Shown: piece after piece, positions 36,214-44,232 of the stretch
Numbering within the stretch: position 1 is the stretch's first letter
How the letters are laid out: each line of letters begins with the position of its first letter
The notes under the pieces: generated by a model
Databases searched by the model: none
Told to the model about the DNA's origin: nothing
Seen by the model: the letters and a program-made list of their open reading frames with translations, nothing else
NCBI RefSeq assembly: GCF_017877355.1
Contig: NZ_JAGIPR010000016.1
Location: 1 to 64,000, forward strand
DNA from: Chryseobacterium jejuense
GTDB taxonomy: Bacteria; Bacteroidota; Bacteroidia; Flavobacteriales; Weeksellaceae
Reading direction: 5' to 3'
DNA length: 64,000 nt
Position numbers and translations under genes: made by a program

Positions 36214-36335
36214 AATCTGCAAAATCTGAGAGAAATCAAACTCTCGTTGATTAAGTTGATAACGCAGATTCTTTTTTTTTAACACAAATAATACTAATGT
36301 TTACACAAATAGCCACAAACATCTGTGATCTGTGG
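36214..36335. repeat. AATCTGC-type intergenic repeat with inverted parts
   Basis: AATCTGCAAAATCTGAGAG (36214-36232), the inverted AACGCAGATT (36261-36270), and CATCTGTGATCTGTGG near 36320. It is related to 5574-5632 and to 9640-9665. No gene. Confidence 0.5.
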
Positions 36336-36347
36336 AAATAAAAAAAA

Positions 36348-36375
36348 GAGAAGCCAGCTGGACGTCTGGCTTCTC
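36348..36375 (-). terminator. Terminator of the VCBS/T9SS protein
   Basis: Perfect 10-bp stem GAGAAGCCAG / CTGGCTTCTC with an 8-base loop. On the minus strand it is followed by TTTTTTT. Confidence 0.8.
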
Positions 36376-36401
36376 TCAAGATAGAATAATGATTCAGTTA
36401 G

Positions 36402-38114
36402 TTATTTAATAGTAAGTTTTTTGGTGATTATTTCGTTTTTTATCTTCAATTTTAATAGATATATTCCTTTAGGGAGATGCGAAACATCAATAGATTGATC
36501 TGCTTTTAAAATTACATTCAGCTTTTTCCCTTCCATTGAATAGATTTCAGCTTCTGATACCTTTTCACCTTTAATAAAGACTTTATCAGAAGTTGGGTTT
36601 GGATAAATAGCAAACTCTTTTTCACGATTGACCATATTCTCTCGGGTTGACAATGACCCTTGTGCAGAAACTTCAGAATATACTTTTGAAGCATCAATTG
36701 ATCTTACACTCCAATATACATTCTGAATGGACGGATCAAGCTCCAGGAACCATGAAGGAGTGGTTACAATATATTTGGCAATATCCTGCGAGTTTGGTGT
36801 AGATCCTACTTTAATTTCATAACGTAATGCATTCGCTGGAGTTTTATCATCTGTTGCTCCACTCCATGTAAAATTAAATCGGGTTCCGTTTTTCGTCATG
36901 TTCAAATGAGTTGGGGCTGTTGGTTTTGCATTCTGCTCTGTAGAATTATTTTTAAAAACCTTCGTTAAAGATGGAATATCCGGGTTAGCCCAATCAAATC
37001 CACCTAGTAAAACATCCAGATGATTATCATTATTAAAATCAAACAACTGTATCATTCCCGGACCTCCCAGACTGTGCAAACCTGTTGTTGTACCCTCTGT
37101 AAATATCTGATTGGTTGTGTTATATAAATAAGTCTTTACCACTGCATTATAATTCACATCACCGGAAACGATAAAATCATAATATCCATCATTATTTAAG
37201 TCCCCCACACTTATGGATGCATCAGAGATTTCTGATGGAATCTGATGAACCACCAATGTGCCTGTTTTATCATTCATCAGAACAGCAAGGTAAGGATCGT
37301 CATTAGCATCCTTACCAACCACTACAATATCCTGAAAACCGTCTGCATTAAAATCTGCCACTTCCAGTTTTCCTGAAATCAAAGAATCAAGAGCTTGTGT
37401 ATGAACCAATGTTCCATTCTGATTGATATACACTTTAGAAACCGGATCTCCGTTAATGTCCGATCCGATAATAACAAGATCCAAAAAATGGTCATTATTA
37501 AGATCTACTATTTTAAAGCTTCCGTTTTGAGTTCCATCCGCCCAGTTTTCAATCAGATTAAAACCTGACCCTGTATTTTGATAAAAGTCGACAGTATTTC
37601 TAAAGCCACCTCCATGGGCAAACTGCGTTCCATTGATGGCATAGTCCTGTTTTCCGTCATGATTAAAATCAAAAACTTCCAGTGAACCATATATTTTTCC
37701 AGGAAGTTCATTTTCTCTTACAAAACCAACTCCTGTATTTTTAAAACGATAATGCTTGTAGTTGACAATATCCATATAACTTAATCCTGTGGAAATAATA
37801 TCCATCAATCCATCATTATTAAAATCGATAAACTTTATATCTCCCAAATGGGTTACATCTCCACCAAGATCGGTATAAGGCTGTAAAGTTGTTCCGTTAT
37901 TCCTGTATACTTCGTTATAGGTAGCATCGGGATTTCCATCTCCATCCGAATCTATAGCTCCATTGACGACAATATCCAATGTCCCGTTATTATCCACATC
38001 AGCAATATCAGCAGCGGAGAAATAAAAATTATTCATTCCGGTCTGTATCTCCGTAAAATTTTGAGCAGATAAACCGACAGGCAGCATAGACAATAGAATA
38101 TAAACCTTTTTCAT
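36402..38114 (-). CDS. Secreted FG-GAP/VCBS repeat protein with T9SS sorting tail
   Basis: 570 residues. Signal peptide (LLSMLPVGLSAQ). From about 30 to 390 it has six or seven VCBS/FG-GAP repeats with D-x-D/N-x-D/N-G calcium-type loops (for example DVDNNGTLDIVV, DFNNDGLMDIIS, DLNNDGYYDFIV), expected to form a beta-propeller. A fibronectin-like domain follows around 400-475. The C-terminal 80 residues (FAIYPNPTSDKVFIKG ... LPKGIYLLKLK, ending TKKLTIK) are a type A T9SS tail. Cell-surface adhesin or binding protein; no enzyme motif. Confidence 0.88.
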   Translation of the reverse strand: MKKVYILLSMLPVGLSAQNFTEIQTGMNNFYFSAADIADVDNNGTLDIVVNGAIDSDGDGNPDATYNEVYRNNGTTLQPYTDLGGDVTHLGDIKFIDFNNDGLMDIISTGLSYMDIVNYKHYRFKNTGVGFVRENELPGKIYGSLEVFDFNHDGKQDYAINGTQFAHGGGFRNTVDFYQNTGSGFNLIENWADGTQNGSFKIVDLNNDHFLDLVIIGSDINGDPVSKVYINQNGTLVHTQALDSLISGKLEVADFNADGFQDIVVVGKDANDDPYLAVLMNDKTGTLVVHQIPSEISDASISVGDLNNDGYYDFIVSGDVNYNAVVKTYLYNTTNQIFTEGTTTGLHSLGGPGMIQLFDFNNDNHLDVLLGGFDWANPDIPSLTKVFKNNSTEQNAKPTAPTHLNMTKNGTRFNFTWSGATDDKTPANALRYEIKVGSTPNSQDIAKYIVTTPSWFLELDPSIQNVYWSVRSIDASKVYSEVSAQGSLSTRENMVNREKEFAIYPNPTSDKVFIKGEKVSEAEIYSMEGKKLNVILKADQSIDVSHLPKGIYLLKLKIKNEIITKKLTIK

Positions 38115-38286
38115 AATTTTTATTTAGATTAATTAAAAACAAAGATAGGATATTAATTTTTTTTCTTGGAAAAAAGCCTGTATGAAATATATCAGCACTG
38201 ATTTACTGCTATATCCCAGAAATTCGGATATTTTAAAAAATCAATATTTATAATCAGTTACTTATTTACAAATATTTTCCAAAAGA

Positions 38287-38318
38287 TTTGTCTATCTAAA
38301 AAATTCTTCGTTATTTTG
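38287..38318 (+). promoter_or_regulatory. Ribosomal-protein operon promoter
   Basis: TTTG (38287-38290) and TATTTTG (38312-38318) with 21 bases between: close to the -33/-7 Bacteroidota pattern but one base short in the -7. It gives a leader of about 30 bases. Confidence 0.5.
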
Positions 38319-38354
38319 CACTCTCAAATATTATACAAATAAGAACATCGAGAT

Positions 38355-38597
38355 ATGTCAAGAATTTGCCAAATAACAGGAAAGCGTGCAATGGTTGGTA
38401 ACAACGTTTCTCACGCTAATAACAAAACGAAGCGTCGTTTTGAAATTAACTTACTAGAGAAGAAGTTTTACCTTCCGGAGCAAGATAAGCACGTTACACT
38501 GAAAGTATCAGCTCATGGATTGAGAGTGATTAACAAGATTGGAATCGAAGAAGCTATTGAAAGAGCTACTAGAAACGGATTGATTAAAAAGAATTAA
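38355..38597 (+). CDS. rpmB: 50S ribosomal protein bL28
   Basis: 80 residues. MSRICQITGKRAMVGNNVSH and ANNKTKRRFEINL are diagnostic for bL28, and the end GLRVINKIGIEEAIERA fits. It has one cysteine only, so it is the zinc-independent form. First of a three-gene cluster with rpmG and the DUF4295 gene, a typical Bacteroidota order. Confidence 0.97.
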   Translation: MSRICQITGKRAMVGNNVSHANNKTKRRFEINLLEKKFYLPEQDKHVTLKVSAHGLRVINKIGIEEAIERATRNGLIKKN

Positions 38598-38603
38598 TAA
38601 ATC

Positions 38604-38786
38604 ATGGCAAAAAAAGGAAACAGAGTTCAAGTAATCCTTGAATGTACAGAGCACAAAGAAAGCGGTATGCCAGGAATGTCTAGATACATTTCTACAAAAA
38701 ATAAAAAGAACACTACAGAGAGATTGGAATTGAAAAAATACAATCCTGTTCTTAAGAGATCTACCCTTCACAAAGAAATCAAGTAA
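38604..38786 (+). CDS. rpmG: 50S ribosomal protein bL33
   Basis: 60 residues. MAKKGNRVQVILECTEHKES and YISTKNKKNTTERLELKKYN match bL33. The CxxC pairs of the zinc-binding paralogue are missing (single Cys), so it is the zinc-free form. 6 bases after rpmB. Confidence 0.97.
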   Translation: MAKKGNRVQVILECTEHKESGMPGMSRYISTKNKKNTTERLELKKYNPVLKRSTLHKEIK

Positions 38787-38805
38787 TTTATAAATATAAT
38801 TTACA

Positions 38806-38958
38806 ATGGCAAAGAAAGTAGTAGCAACCCTACAAAGCGGTCAGTCTAAAAAAATGACTAAAGTGGTGAAAATGGTGAAGTCTTCTAAATCAGGAGCTTA
38901 CGTTTTCGAAGAAAAAGTAATGAATGCTGATGAAGTGGATGGTTTTTTGAAAAAATAA
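38806..38958 (+). CDS. DUF4295 small basic protein
   Basis: 50 residues: MAKKVVATLQSGQSKKMTKV ... SSKSGAYVFEEKVMN ... VDGFLKK. Very Lys-rich. It belongs to DUF4295, a Bacteroidota-restricted family almost always encoded right after rpmB-rpmG. This suggests a ribosome-associated role, not shown by sequence alone. Starts 19 bases after rpmG; the operon terminator follows. Confidence 0.9.
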   Translation: MAKKVVATLQSGQSKKMTKVVKMVKSSKSGAYVFEEKVMNADEVDGFLKK

Positions 38959-38980
38959 TCAATACTTTATTTACAATATA

Positions 38981-39012
38981 AAAAACTACTCATATTTTGG
39001 GTAGTTTTTTTG
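38981..39012 (+). terminator. Terminator of the rpmB operon
   Basis: AAAAACTAC and GTAGTTTTT pair around an 11-base loop, followed by T's. Confidence 0.75.
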
Positions 39013-39047
39013 TTATCTTTGTTCACCAGATTATTAATCAGTGAAAT

Positions 39048-39518
39048 ATGAAGAAGATTCTTATTCTAATAAGTACAGTTATTTTTCAATTTTCATTCAG
39101 CCAGAAAACAATGGATCCCATAGAATACAAAAGTTCACCAAAAGTTTTCAGCATCCCTGGATTATCACAATCAGTAAGCATTGATTGCGGTACTTCCAGA
39201 ATGATTTTATTATCTGGTCAGGTTCCTTTAGATTCGAAGGGAAACCTGGTAGGGGAAAATGTAGAAGAACAGACACGTCAGATTTTCAAAAACATTGAAA
39301 ATATTCTGAAGGAGTATGGAGGTACAGGCAAAGACATTGTTAAGCTAGGAATCTTCATCACAGATATATCAAAAACCCCGGATTTCAGAAAAGTCAGGGA
39401 TAAACACGTCAATCTTCAGAACCCTCCTGTAAGCAGCCTTATAGAGGCAAGTAAACTGTTCAGGAATGATGTACTGATAGAGGTGGAAGCCACAGCAGTA
39501 ATTAAAAACAAAAGATAA
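39048..39518 (+). CDS. RidA/YjgF-family protein with signal peptide
   Basis: 156 residues. A signal peptide (MKKILILISTVIFQFSFSQ) precedes a full RidA domain: FSIPGLSQSVSIDCGTSRMI, LSGQVPLDSKGNLVG, QTRQIFKNIENILKEYG and VEATAVI with the conserved Glu. The usual substrate-binding Arg near the C-terminus of the RidA domain (RxxR.EV or similar) is not obvious. RidA normally deaminates reactive enamines in the cytoplasm; this one is exported, so its role is unclear. TATCTTTG at 39014 may be its -7 element. ftsY starts 15 bases later. Confidence 0.88.
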   Translation: MKKILILISTVIFQFSFSQKTMDPIEYKSSPKVFSIPGLSQSVSIDCGTSRMILLSGQVPLDSKGNLVGENVEEQTRQIFKNIENILKEYGGTGKDIVKLGIFITDISKTPDFRKVRDKHVNLQNPPVSSLIEASKLFRNDVLIEVEATAVIKNKR

Positions 39519-39533
39519 GAATAGACTAAAACT

Positions 39534-40487
39534 ATGAGTTGGTTTAAAAATATTTTCAAAAAGGAAGAAAAAGAAACTCTGGATAAAGGATTAGAAAAAT
39601 CCAGCCAGGGATTCTTTGAAAAAATGACGAAGGCCGTAGTCGGTAAAAGCAAAGTAGACGATGAAGTTCTGGATGATCTGGAAGAAGTACTGATTGCATC
39701 TGACGTAGGCGCCTCCACTACCATCAAAATCATAGAAAGAATTGAAGAACGTGTTGCCCGCGATAAATATGTTGGGGTAAACGAACTGGATAATATTCTT
39801 CGTGAGGAAATTTCAGGATTATTGCTTGAAAACCCTCATGCAGGAACAGGAAATATCGATACTTCAAAAAAACCTTACGTTATTATGGTGGTAGGAGTAA
39901 ACGGGGTTGGAAAAACAACCACAATTGGAAAATTGGCTCACCAGTTCAAATCTGAGGGTAAAAAGGTGGTTCTTGGAGCTGCAGATACCTTTAGAGCTGC
40001 TGCCGTTGACCAGCTTACCATCTGGAGTGAAAGAGTGGGCGTTCCTATTGTAAAACAGGAAATGGGATCCGATCCTGCCTCTGTAGCTTTTGACACAGTA
40101 CAAAGTGCCGTAGCTCAAAATGCAGACGTTGTTATCATTGATACTGCAGGAAGGCTTCATAATAAAATTAACCTGATGAACGAACTTTCTAAGATTAAAA
40201 GAGTAATGCAAAAGGTAATTCCTGATGCTCCTCATGAAATCTTATTGGTACTTGATGGTTCTACAGGACAAAATGCATTTGAACAGGCTAAACAGTTTAC
40301 TGCTGCAACAGAAGTGAATGCTTTAGCCGTAACAAAACTAGACGGAACAGCAAAAGGAGGTGTTGTAATTGGTATTTCAGACCAGTTCCAAATTCCGGTG
40401 AAATATATAGGTGTAGGTGAAAAAATGCAGGATCTTCAGCTTTTCAATGGTACGGAATTTGTAGACTCATTCTTCAAGAAAAGATGA
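39534..40487 (+). CDS. ftsY: Signal recognition particle receptor FtsY
   Basis: 317 residues, the short form without the long acidic A-domain. NG domain with G1 GVNGVGKTTTIGKLA, the RAAAVDQL motif, DTAGR (G3) and TKLDGTAKGG (G4). GTPase that docks ribosome-SRP complexes at the inner membrane for co-translational insertion. Basic/acidic N-terminus FKKEEKETLDKG may contact lipids. Confidence 0.98.
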   Translation: MSWFKNIFKKEEKETLDKGLEKSSQGFFEKMTKAVVGKSKVDDEVLDDLEEVLIASDVGASTTIKIIERIEERVARDKYVGVNELDNILREEISGLLLENPHAGTGNIDTSKKPYVIMVVGVNGVGKTTTIGKLAHQFKSEGKKVVLGAADTFRAAAVDQLTIWSERVGVPIVKQEMGSDPASVAFDTVQSAVAQNADVVIIDTAGRLHNKINLMNELSKIKRVMQKVIPDAPHEILLVLDGSTGQNAFEQAKQFTAATEVNALAVTKLDGTAKGGVVIGISDQFQIPVKYIGVGEKMQDLQLFNGTEFVDSFFKKR

Positions 40488-40560
40488 TTTATATCATGTT
40501 TTCCCTTATATTAGTATAACAAATCAATTTTAAATATTAATCATTAAAAAATTTGCAACT

Positions 40561-40821
40561 ATGGGAATTATAACATGGATCTTATTCGGTCTTATTGCAG
40601 GTGCTATCGCTAAAATGATCATGCCCGGAACTCAGGGAGGAGGCTGGTTAATTACCATCATCCTTGGAATTCTAGGAGCATTTATAGGAGGAGCTATAGG
40701 AGTTTACGTTCTCCATTGGGGAGATGTTAGCTCGTTCTGGAATCCAAGAAGCTGGATTCTTGCCATTGGAGGAGCTTTAGTTATCCTCTGGATTTATGGA
40801 ATGGCCACGAAGAAAAGCTGA
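40561..40821 (+). CDS. GlsB/YeaQ/YmgE-family membrane protein
   Basis: 86 residues, three hydrophobic segments. WILFGLIAGAIAKMIMPG and GGGWLITIILGILGAFIGG are signatures of the transglycosylase-associated/GlsB family, linked to general stress. Inner membrane, exact role unknown. Monocistronic with a strong terminator. Confidence 0.93.
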   Translation: MGIITWILFGLIAGAIAKMIMPGTQGGGWLITIILGILGAFIGGAIGVYVLHWGDVSSFWNPRSWILAIGGALVILWIYGMATKKS

Positions 40822-40840
40822 TATAACGCTGATAAAAAAT

Positions 40841-40875
40841 AAAATCCCGGATCTGAAATTCAGATCCGGGATTTT
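40841..40875. terminator. Bidirectional terminator
   Basis: Perfect 15-bp stem AAAATCCCGGATCTG / CAGATCCGGGATTTT with loop AAATT, between the convergent GlsB-like and sppA genes. Confidence 0.9.
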
Positions 40876-40892
40876 TGTACAATATAATTTAG

Positions 40893-42650
40893 TTAGTTGT
40901 TAATTCTAATCTGGTAAGGCATTTCCATTTTTACCTCAGATTGTAATTTCTTGTCTGTAATCTGCTGTAAGATTTCATAGTTGGACTTCCCTATTTTATT
41001 TTTGATAATTCGTGCAGAAACATCTTCTTCATTAAGATCTTTGAAGATCTGCTCAAATGGAGTCATTTTCTTAGGATAAGCTTCTACATAGTAAGACTTC
41101 ACTCCTGCTTTCTGTGCTGCAAATTTCACGGCATCGTTAAGTGTCCCCAATTCATCTACCAAACCTATTTCTTTGGCGCGAACACCACTCCATACTCTAC
41201 CCCCACCTACATTATCAATCTGCTCAAATGTTTTCTTTCTGTTCTGGGTAACGAAATGTACAAATCTTTTGTAAGTACCTTCTACACTTCTTGTCATCAT
41301 ATTTACTCCATAAGGTGTTACTCCGTTTAATCCTGAATAATACATTGAATTAGCATTGGTAGCCACAACATCTGCACGGATACCGTTTTTATTCGCAATA
41401 TCTTTATAATAAGGCAATACCCCGAATACCCCGATAGAACCTGTAAGCGTATTTGGCTCAGAATAAATCTTATCTGCTGCCATCGCTACATAATAACCAC
41501 CAGAGGCTGCATAATCACCAAAAGATACTACCAATGGCTTTTTCTTTTTCAGTTGCTGCAATTCAAATAAAATTTCGTCGGAAGCATTTGCACTTCCCCC
41601 GGGAGAATTAATTCTCAATACTACCGCTTTTACTTTCTCATCTTCCTGAAGTTTTTTAATGTATTTCACATACCTCTCGGAGTGAATGTCATTATACTCG
41701 TCTCCGTTATTAATAGAACCTGATGCATATAATATTGCCACCTTTTCTCCTGACTTATCTTCATCAGTGAAAGAGCTGATATAATTAGTTAAAGAAACCT
41801 TATTCAGTTTTTCTTTATCCTTTACATTCAACTTTGTTTTAAGCATATCTTCATATTCTGATTTTTGGATAAGCTTATCTGCTAGCTTATATTTTAATCC
41901 CTGCTCAGGAATCATTCCGTATAGGCTGTCAACAATTGTTCTGAATTGAGCAGTGTCAATTTTCCTGGACGCTGCCATTTTATAAGATGTATTTTTCCAA
42001 AGATCGTTTAACAAAGTGCTTAACTGCTCTTTATTTTCAGGAGAAATATCATTTCTTAAAAAAGGTTCTACCGCAGATTTGAATTTACCGTGACGGATCA
42101 CTTCTATTCCGATACCATATTTATCTGCGAAATCTTTAAAGAATGTAACTTCAGTAGAAAGTCCTTTCAATTCTATACCTCCCGCAGGATGAAGATAATA
42201 CTGATCTGCTACTGATCCAAGGTAGTAAGCAGATTGAGAAACTCCGTTTCCGTAAGCATATACAAACTTTCCACTTTTCTTAAAATCTTCAATAGCATTT
42301 CTAAGATCATCAATTTGAGTGAGCCCTGCATTCAGGTCATCTGTCTCAATACTGATTCCTTTAATATTATCATCAGTTTTAGCTTTATTAATCGCCTCAA
42401 GCACATCATACAAAAGAACGTTTTTATTCTGGCTGCCTAAACCGAACAGATCCATTTGTTCTTCAGTATGACTGTCTATTATATGGGTCTTTAAATTAAT
42501 CGTAAGAACCGAATTCTTTTTCACCACCACAGACTTGTCACTTCCCATAGAACTAAACACAAGCATCATAATAAAAAAGACGAAAAACACAGCACAAAGT
42601 ATGATTATTGCTACTATATTTGCCAAAACATTTTTAAAGAAACTTCTCAT
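40893..42650 (-). CDS. sppA: Signal peptide peptidase SppA, 67K type
   Basis: 585 residues, the duplicated long form. An N-terminal membrane anchor (about 8-33) is followed by two peptidase S49 halves. The general-base Lys is in the first half (GKFKSAVEPF) and the nucleophile Ser in the second (GDYAASGGYYVAM), as in E. coli SppA. Degrades released signal peptides and membrane fragments on the periplasmic face. Divergent from folK with a 20-base gap, so their promoters overlap. Confidence 0.96.
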   Translation of the reverse strand: MRSFFKNVLANIVAIIILCAVFFVFFIMMLVFSSMGSDKSVVVKKNSVLTINLKTHIIDSHTEEQMDLFGLGSQNKNVLLYDVLEAINKAKTDDNIKGISIETDDLNAGLTQIDDLRNAIEDFKKSGKFVYAYGNGVSQSAYYLGSVADQYYLHPAGGIELKGLSTEVTFFKDFADKYGIGIEVIRHGKFKSAVEPFLRNDISPENKEQLSTLLNDLWKNTSYKMAASRKIDTAQFRTIVDSLYGMIPEQGLKYKLADKLIQKSEYEDMLKTKLNVKDKEKLNKVSLTNYISSFTDEDKSGEKVAILYASGSINNGDEYNDIHSERYVKYIKKLQEDEKVKAVVLRINSPGGSANASDEILFELQQLKKKKPLVVSFGDYAASGGYYVAMAADKIYSEPNTLTGSIGVFGVLPYYKDIANKNGIRADVVATNANSMYYSGLNGVTPYGVNMMTRSVEGTYKRFVHFVTQNRKKTFEQIDNVGGGRVWSGVRAKEIGLVDELGTLNDAVKFAAQKAGVKSYYVEAYPKKMTPFEQIFKDLNEEDVSARIIKNKIGKSNYEILQQITDKKLQSEVKMEMPYQIRINN

Positions 42651-42670
42651 AAATCAATCAATTTTCCAAT

Positions 42671-43087
42671 ATGTCGCAGCAAAAGGTAGTTTTGTTACTA
42701 GGAAGTAACCTTGGAGAGCAAAAAAAAAATATTGAACTTGCTTTACAAAAAATAAGTGATGCCGGAAATCAAATTTCACAGATAAGCGAATTTTTGATGT
42801 CTGATCCCGTAGAATTTGTCAGTTCCAATATTTTTTGTAATATTGCAGCAATAATATTCACGCATCTTTCACCAATTCAACTGCTTGATTGTATTAAAAA
42901 CATTGAAGTTGAAATGGGAAGAATTAATGATTCAAAAGTATCAGGTGGTTACACAGACAGGGTAATAGATATTGATATCATTAAGTATAATGAATTAAAT
43001 TTTAAATCAGAAAGATTAGAAATCCCTCATAAAAAACATCTTTTTGAAAGGGATTTTTCCAGAGTATTATTAAAAGATTTTATTTAA
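42671..43087 (+). CDS. folK: 6-hydroxymethyl-7,8-dihydropterin pyrophosphokinase FolK
   Basis: 138 residues. VVLLLGSNLGEQKKNIELAL and YTDRVIDIDIIKYN carry the HPPK signature with the two metal-binding aspartates; a PHKKHLFERDF end is typical. Pyrophosphorylates the pterin in folate synthesis, cytoplasmic. Slightly short compared with about 160 in E. coli. It precedes the OmpA array by 17 bases but is unlikely to be functionally linked. Confidence 0.93.
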   Translation: MSQQKVVLLLGSNLGEQKKNIELALQKISDAGNQISQISEFLMSDPVEFVSSNIFCNIAAIIFTHLSPIQLLDCIKNIEVEMGRINDSKVSGGYTDRVIDIDIIKYNELNFKSERLEIPHKKHLFERDFSRVLLKDFI

Positions 43088-43104
43088 AACATAAAACATA
43101 TTGT

Positions 43105-44190
43105 ATGAAATTAGGTTTATTATTATTGGCTACAACCTTGCCAATTGCTGCTTTCGCACAAAGCAGCAGTACTACAGTAAACTCTTCTACTGAGTATCCT
43201 AATACATTCTCTTCAGGCTCCGCTAACGTACAACCTTTTGACAATAAAGCAAGACGCTTCAGAGATTGGTCTATTTCAGTGGGAGGAGGTGCAGCATTTA
43301 TGGTTCACTCTGACCTTAAATCTCTTCGTAAAGACAAAACCAACTGGGGTTACAATGCTTATGTAAGTATTGACAAACAAATCTCACACACGTTTGGTTT
43401 AAGCTTAATCTATACCAAAGGAGAAACTAAACAGACAGGACAACTATCAGGTGCTGCGGGTGCAGCTGCAGGAGTTGCTACAGCAACAACCCAATTTGAC
43501 CAGTTAGCTTTAATGGGAGACATTAACTTCTCTAATCTATTAAGAAGAGTTGATAACCATTCTCCTTACAGATGGGCTTTCCACGGATATATGGGTATTG
43601 GGCTTCAGGCATTCAGAACGTCATTACATGACAATAATGAAAACAGATGGAGTGATAATCCAAAAAGAATTCCTTCATTTGTTAGACAGCCTTTGGATAT
43701 TGGTTCTGTATACTATCAAGGAGGTTTTGGACTTAAATATAATGTTTCAAAACTTATTGATGTTGAAGCAAGAACCATGTACATCGTTAGTGGTGATGAC
43801 GAATTTGATGGCGGTGGTCCTGCTTACACAGAGTATAACATGCTTAATCCAAGAAAATCTGATAACGCATGGACTGTAAGTTTAGGGGTATCTTTCAAAT
43901 TAGGGAAACACCTTTCTCATTTAGCTTGGCATGACCCACTTCAGGAAGCATACTATAAAACCAGCGTTTTAGAAAATGCAACTACAGATCTTGTAGTTTG
44001 TGAAAAAGGAGACGCTGATAATGATGGAGTATGTGATGATTGGGACAGACAGCTTGATACTCCTGCAGGAGCAAGAGTAGATGGTGCCGGTGTTGCTTTA
44101 GACATGGATCTTGATGGCGTTATCGACCTTTATGACAAATGTGTAACTGTTCCAGGACCTGTTGAAAACAATGGTTGTCCAATCAAATAA
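43105..44190 (+). CDS. OmpA-like barrel protein lacking the peptidoglycan-binding domain
   Basis: 361 residues. Signal peptide (ATTLPIAAFAQ), a low-complexity Ser/Thr linker, an OmpA-type 8-strand barrel (about 45-270; FSNLLRRVDNHSPYRWAFHG) and a thrombospondin type 3-like calcium motif (KGDADNDGVCDDWDRQLD ... PGPVENNGCP). It stops immediately after that motif, where its two downstream paralogues continue into the C-terminal OmpA domain. Only 42 bases separate it from the next gene, leaving no remnant of a lost domain. It could still anchor the outer membrane but not bind peptidoglycan by itself. Confidence 0.88.
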   Translation: MKLGLLLLATTLPIAAFAQSSSTTVNSSTEYPNTFSSGSANVQPFDNKARRFRDWSISVGGGAAFMVHSDLKSLRKDKTNWGYNAYVSIDKQISHTFGLSLIYTKGETKQTGQLSGAAGAAAGVATATTQFDQLALMGDINFSNLLRRVDNHSPYRWAFHGYMGIGLQAFRTSLHDNNENRWSDNPKRIPSFVRQPLDIGSVYYQGGFGLKYNVSKLIDVEARTMYIVSGDDEFDGGGPAYTEYNMLNPRKSDNAWTVSLGVSFKLGKHLSHLAWHDPLQEAYYKTSVLENATTDLVVCEKGDADNDGVCDDWDRQLDTPAGARVDGAGVALDMDLDGVIDLYDKCVTVPGPVENNGCPIK

Positions 44191-44232
44191 TACAGAAAGT
44201 ATTTTCAAAAAAATCAAAATAAATAATACACG

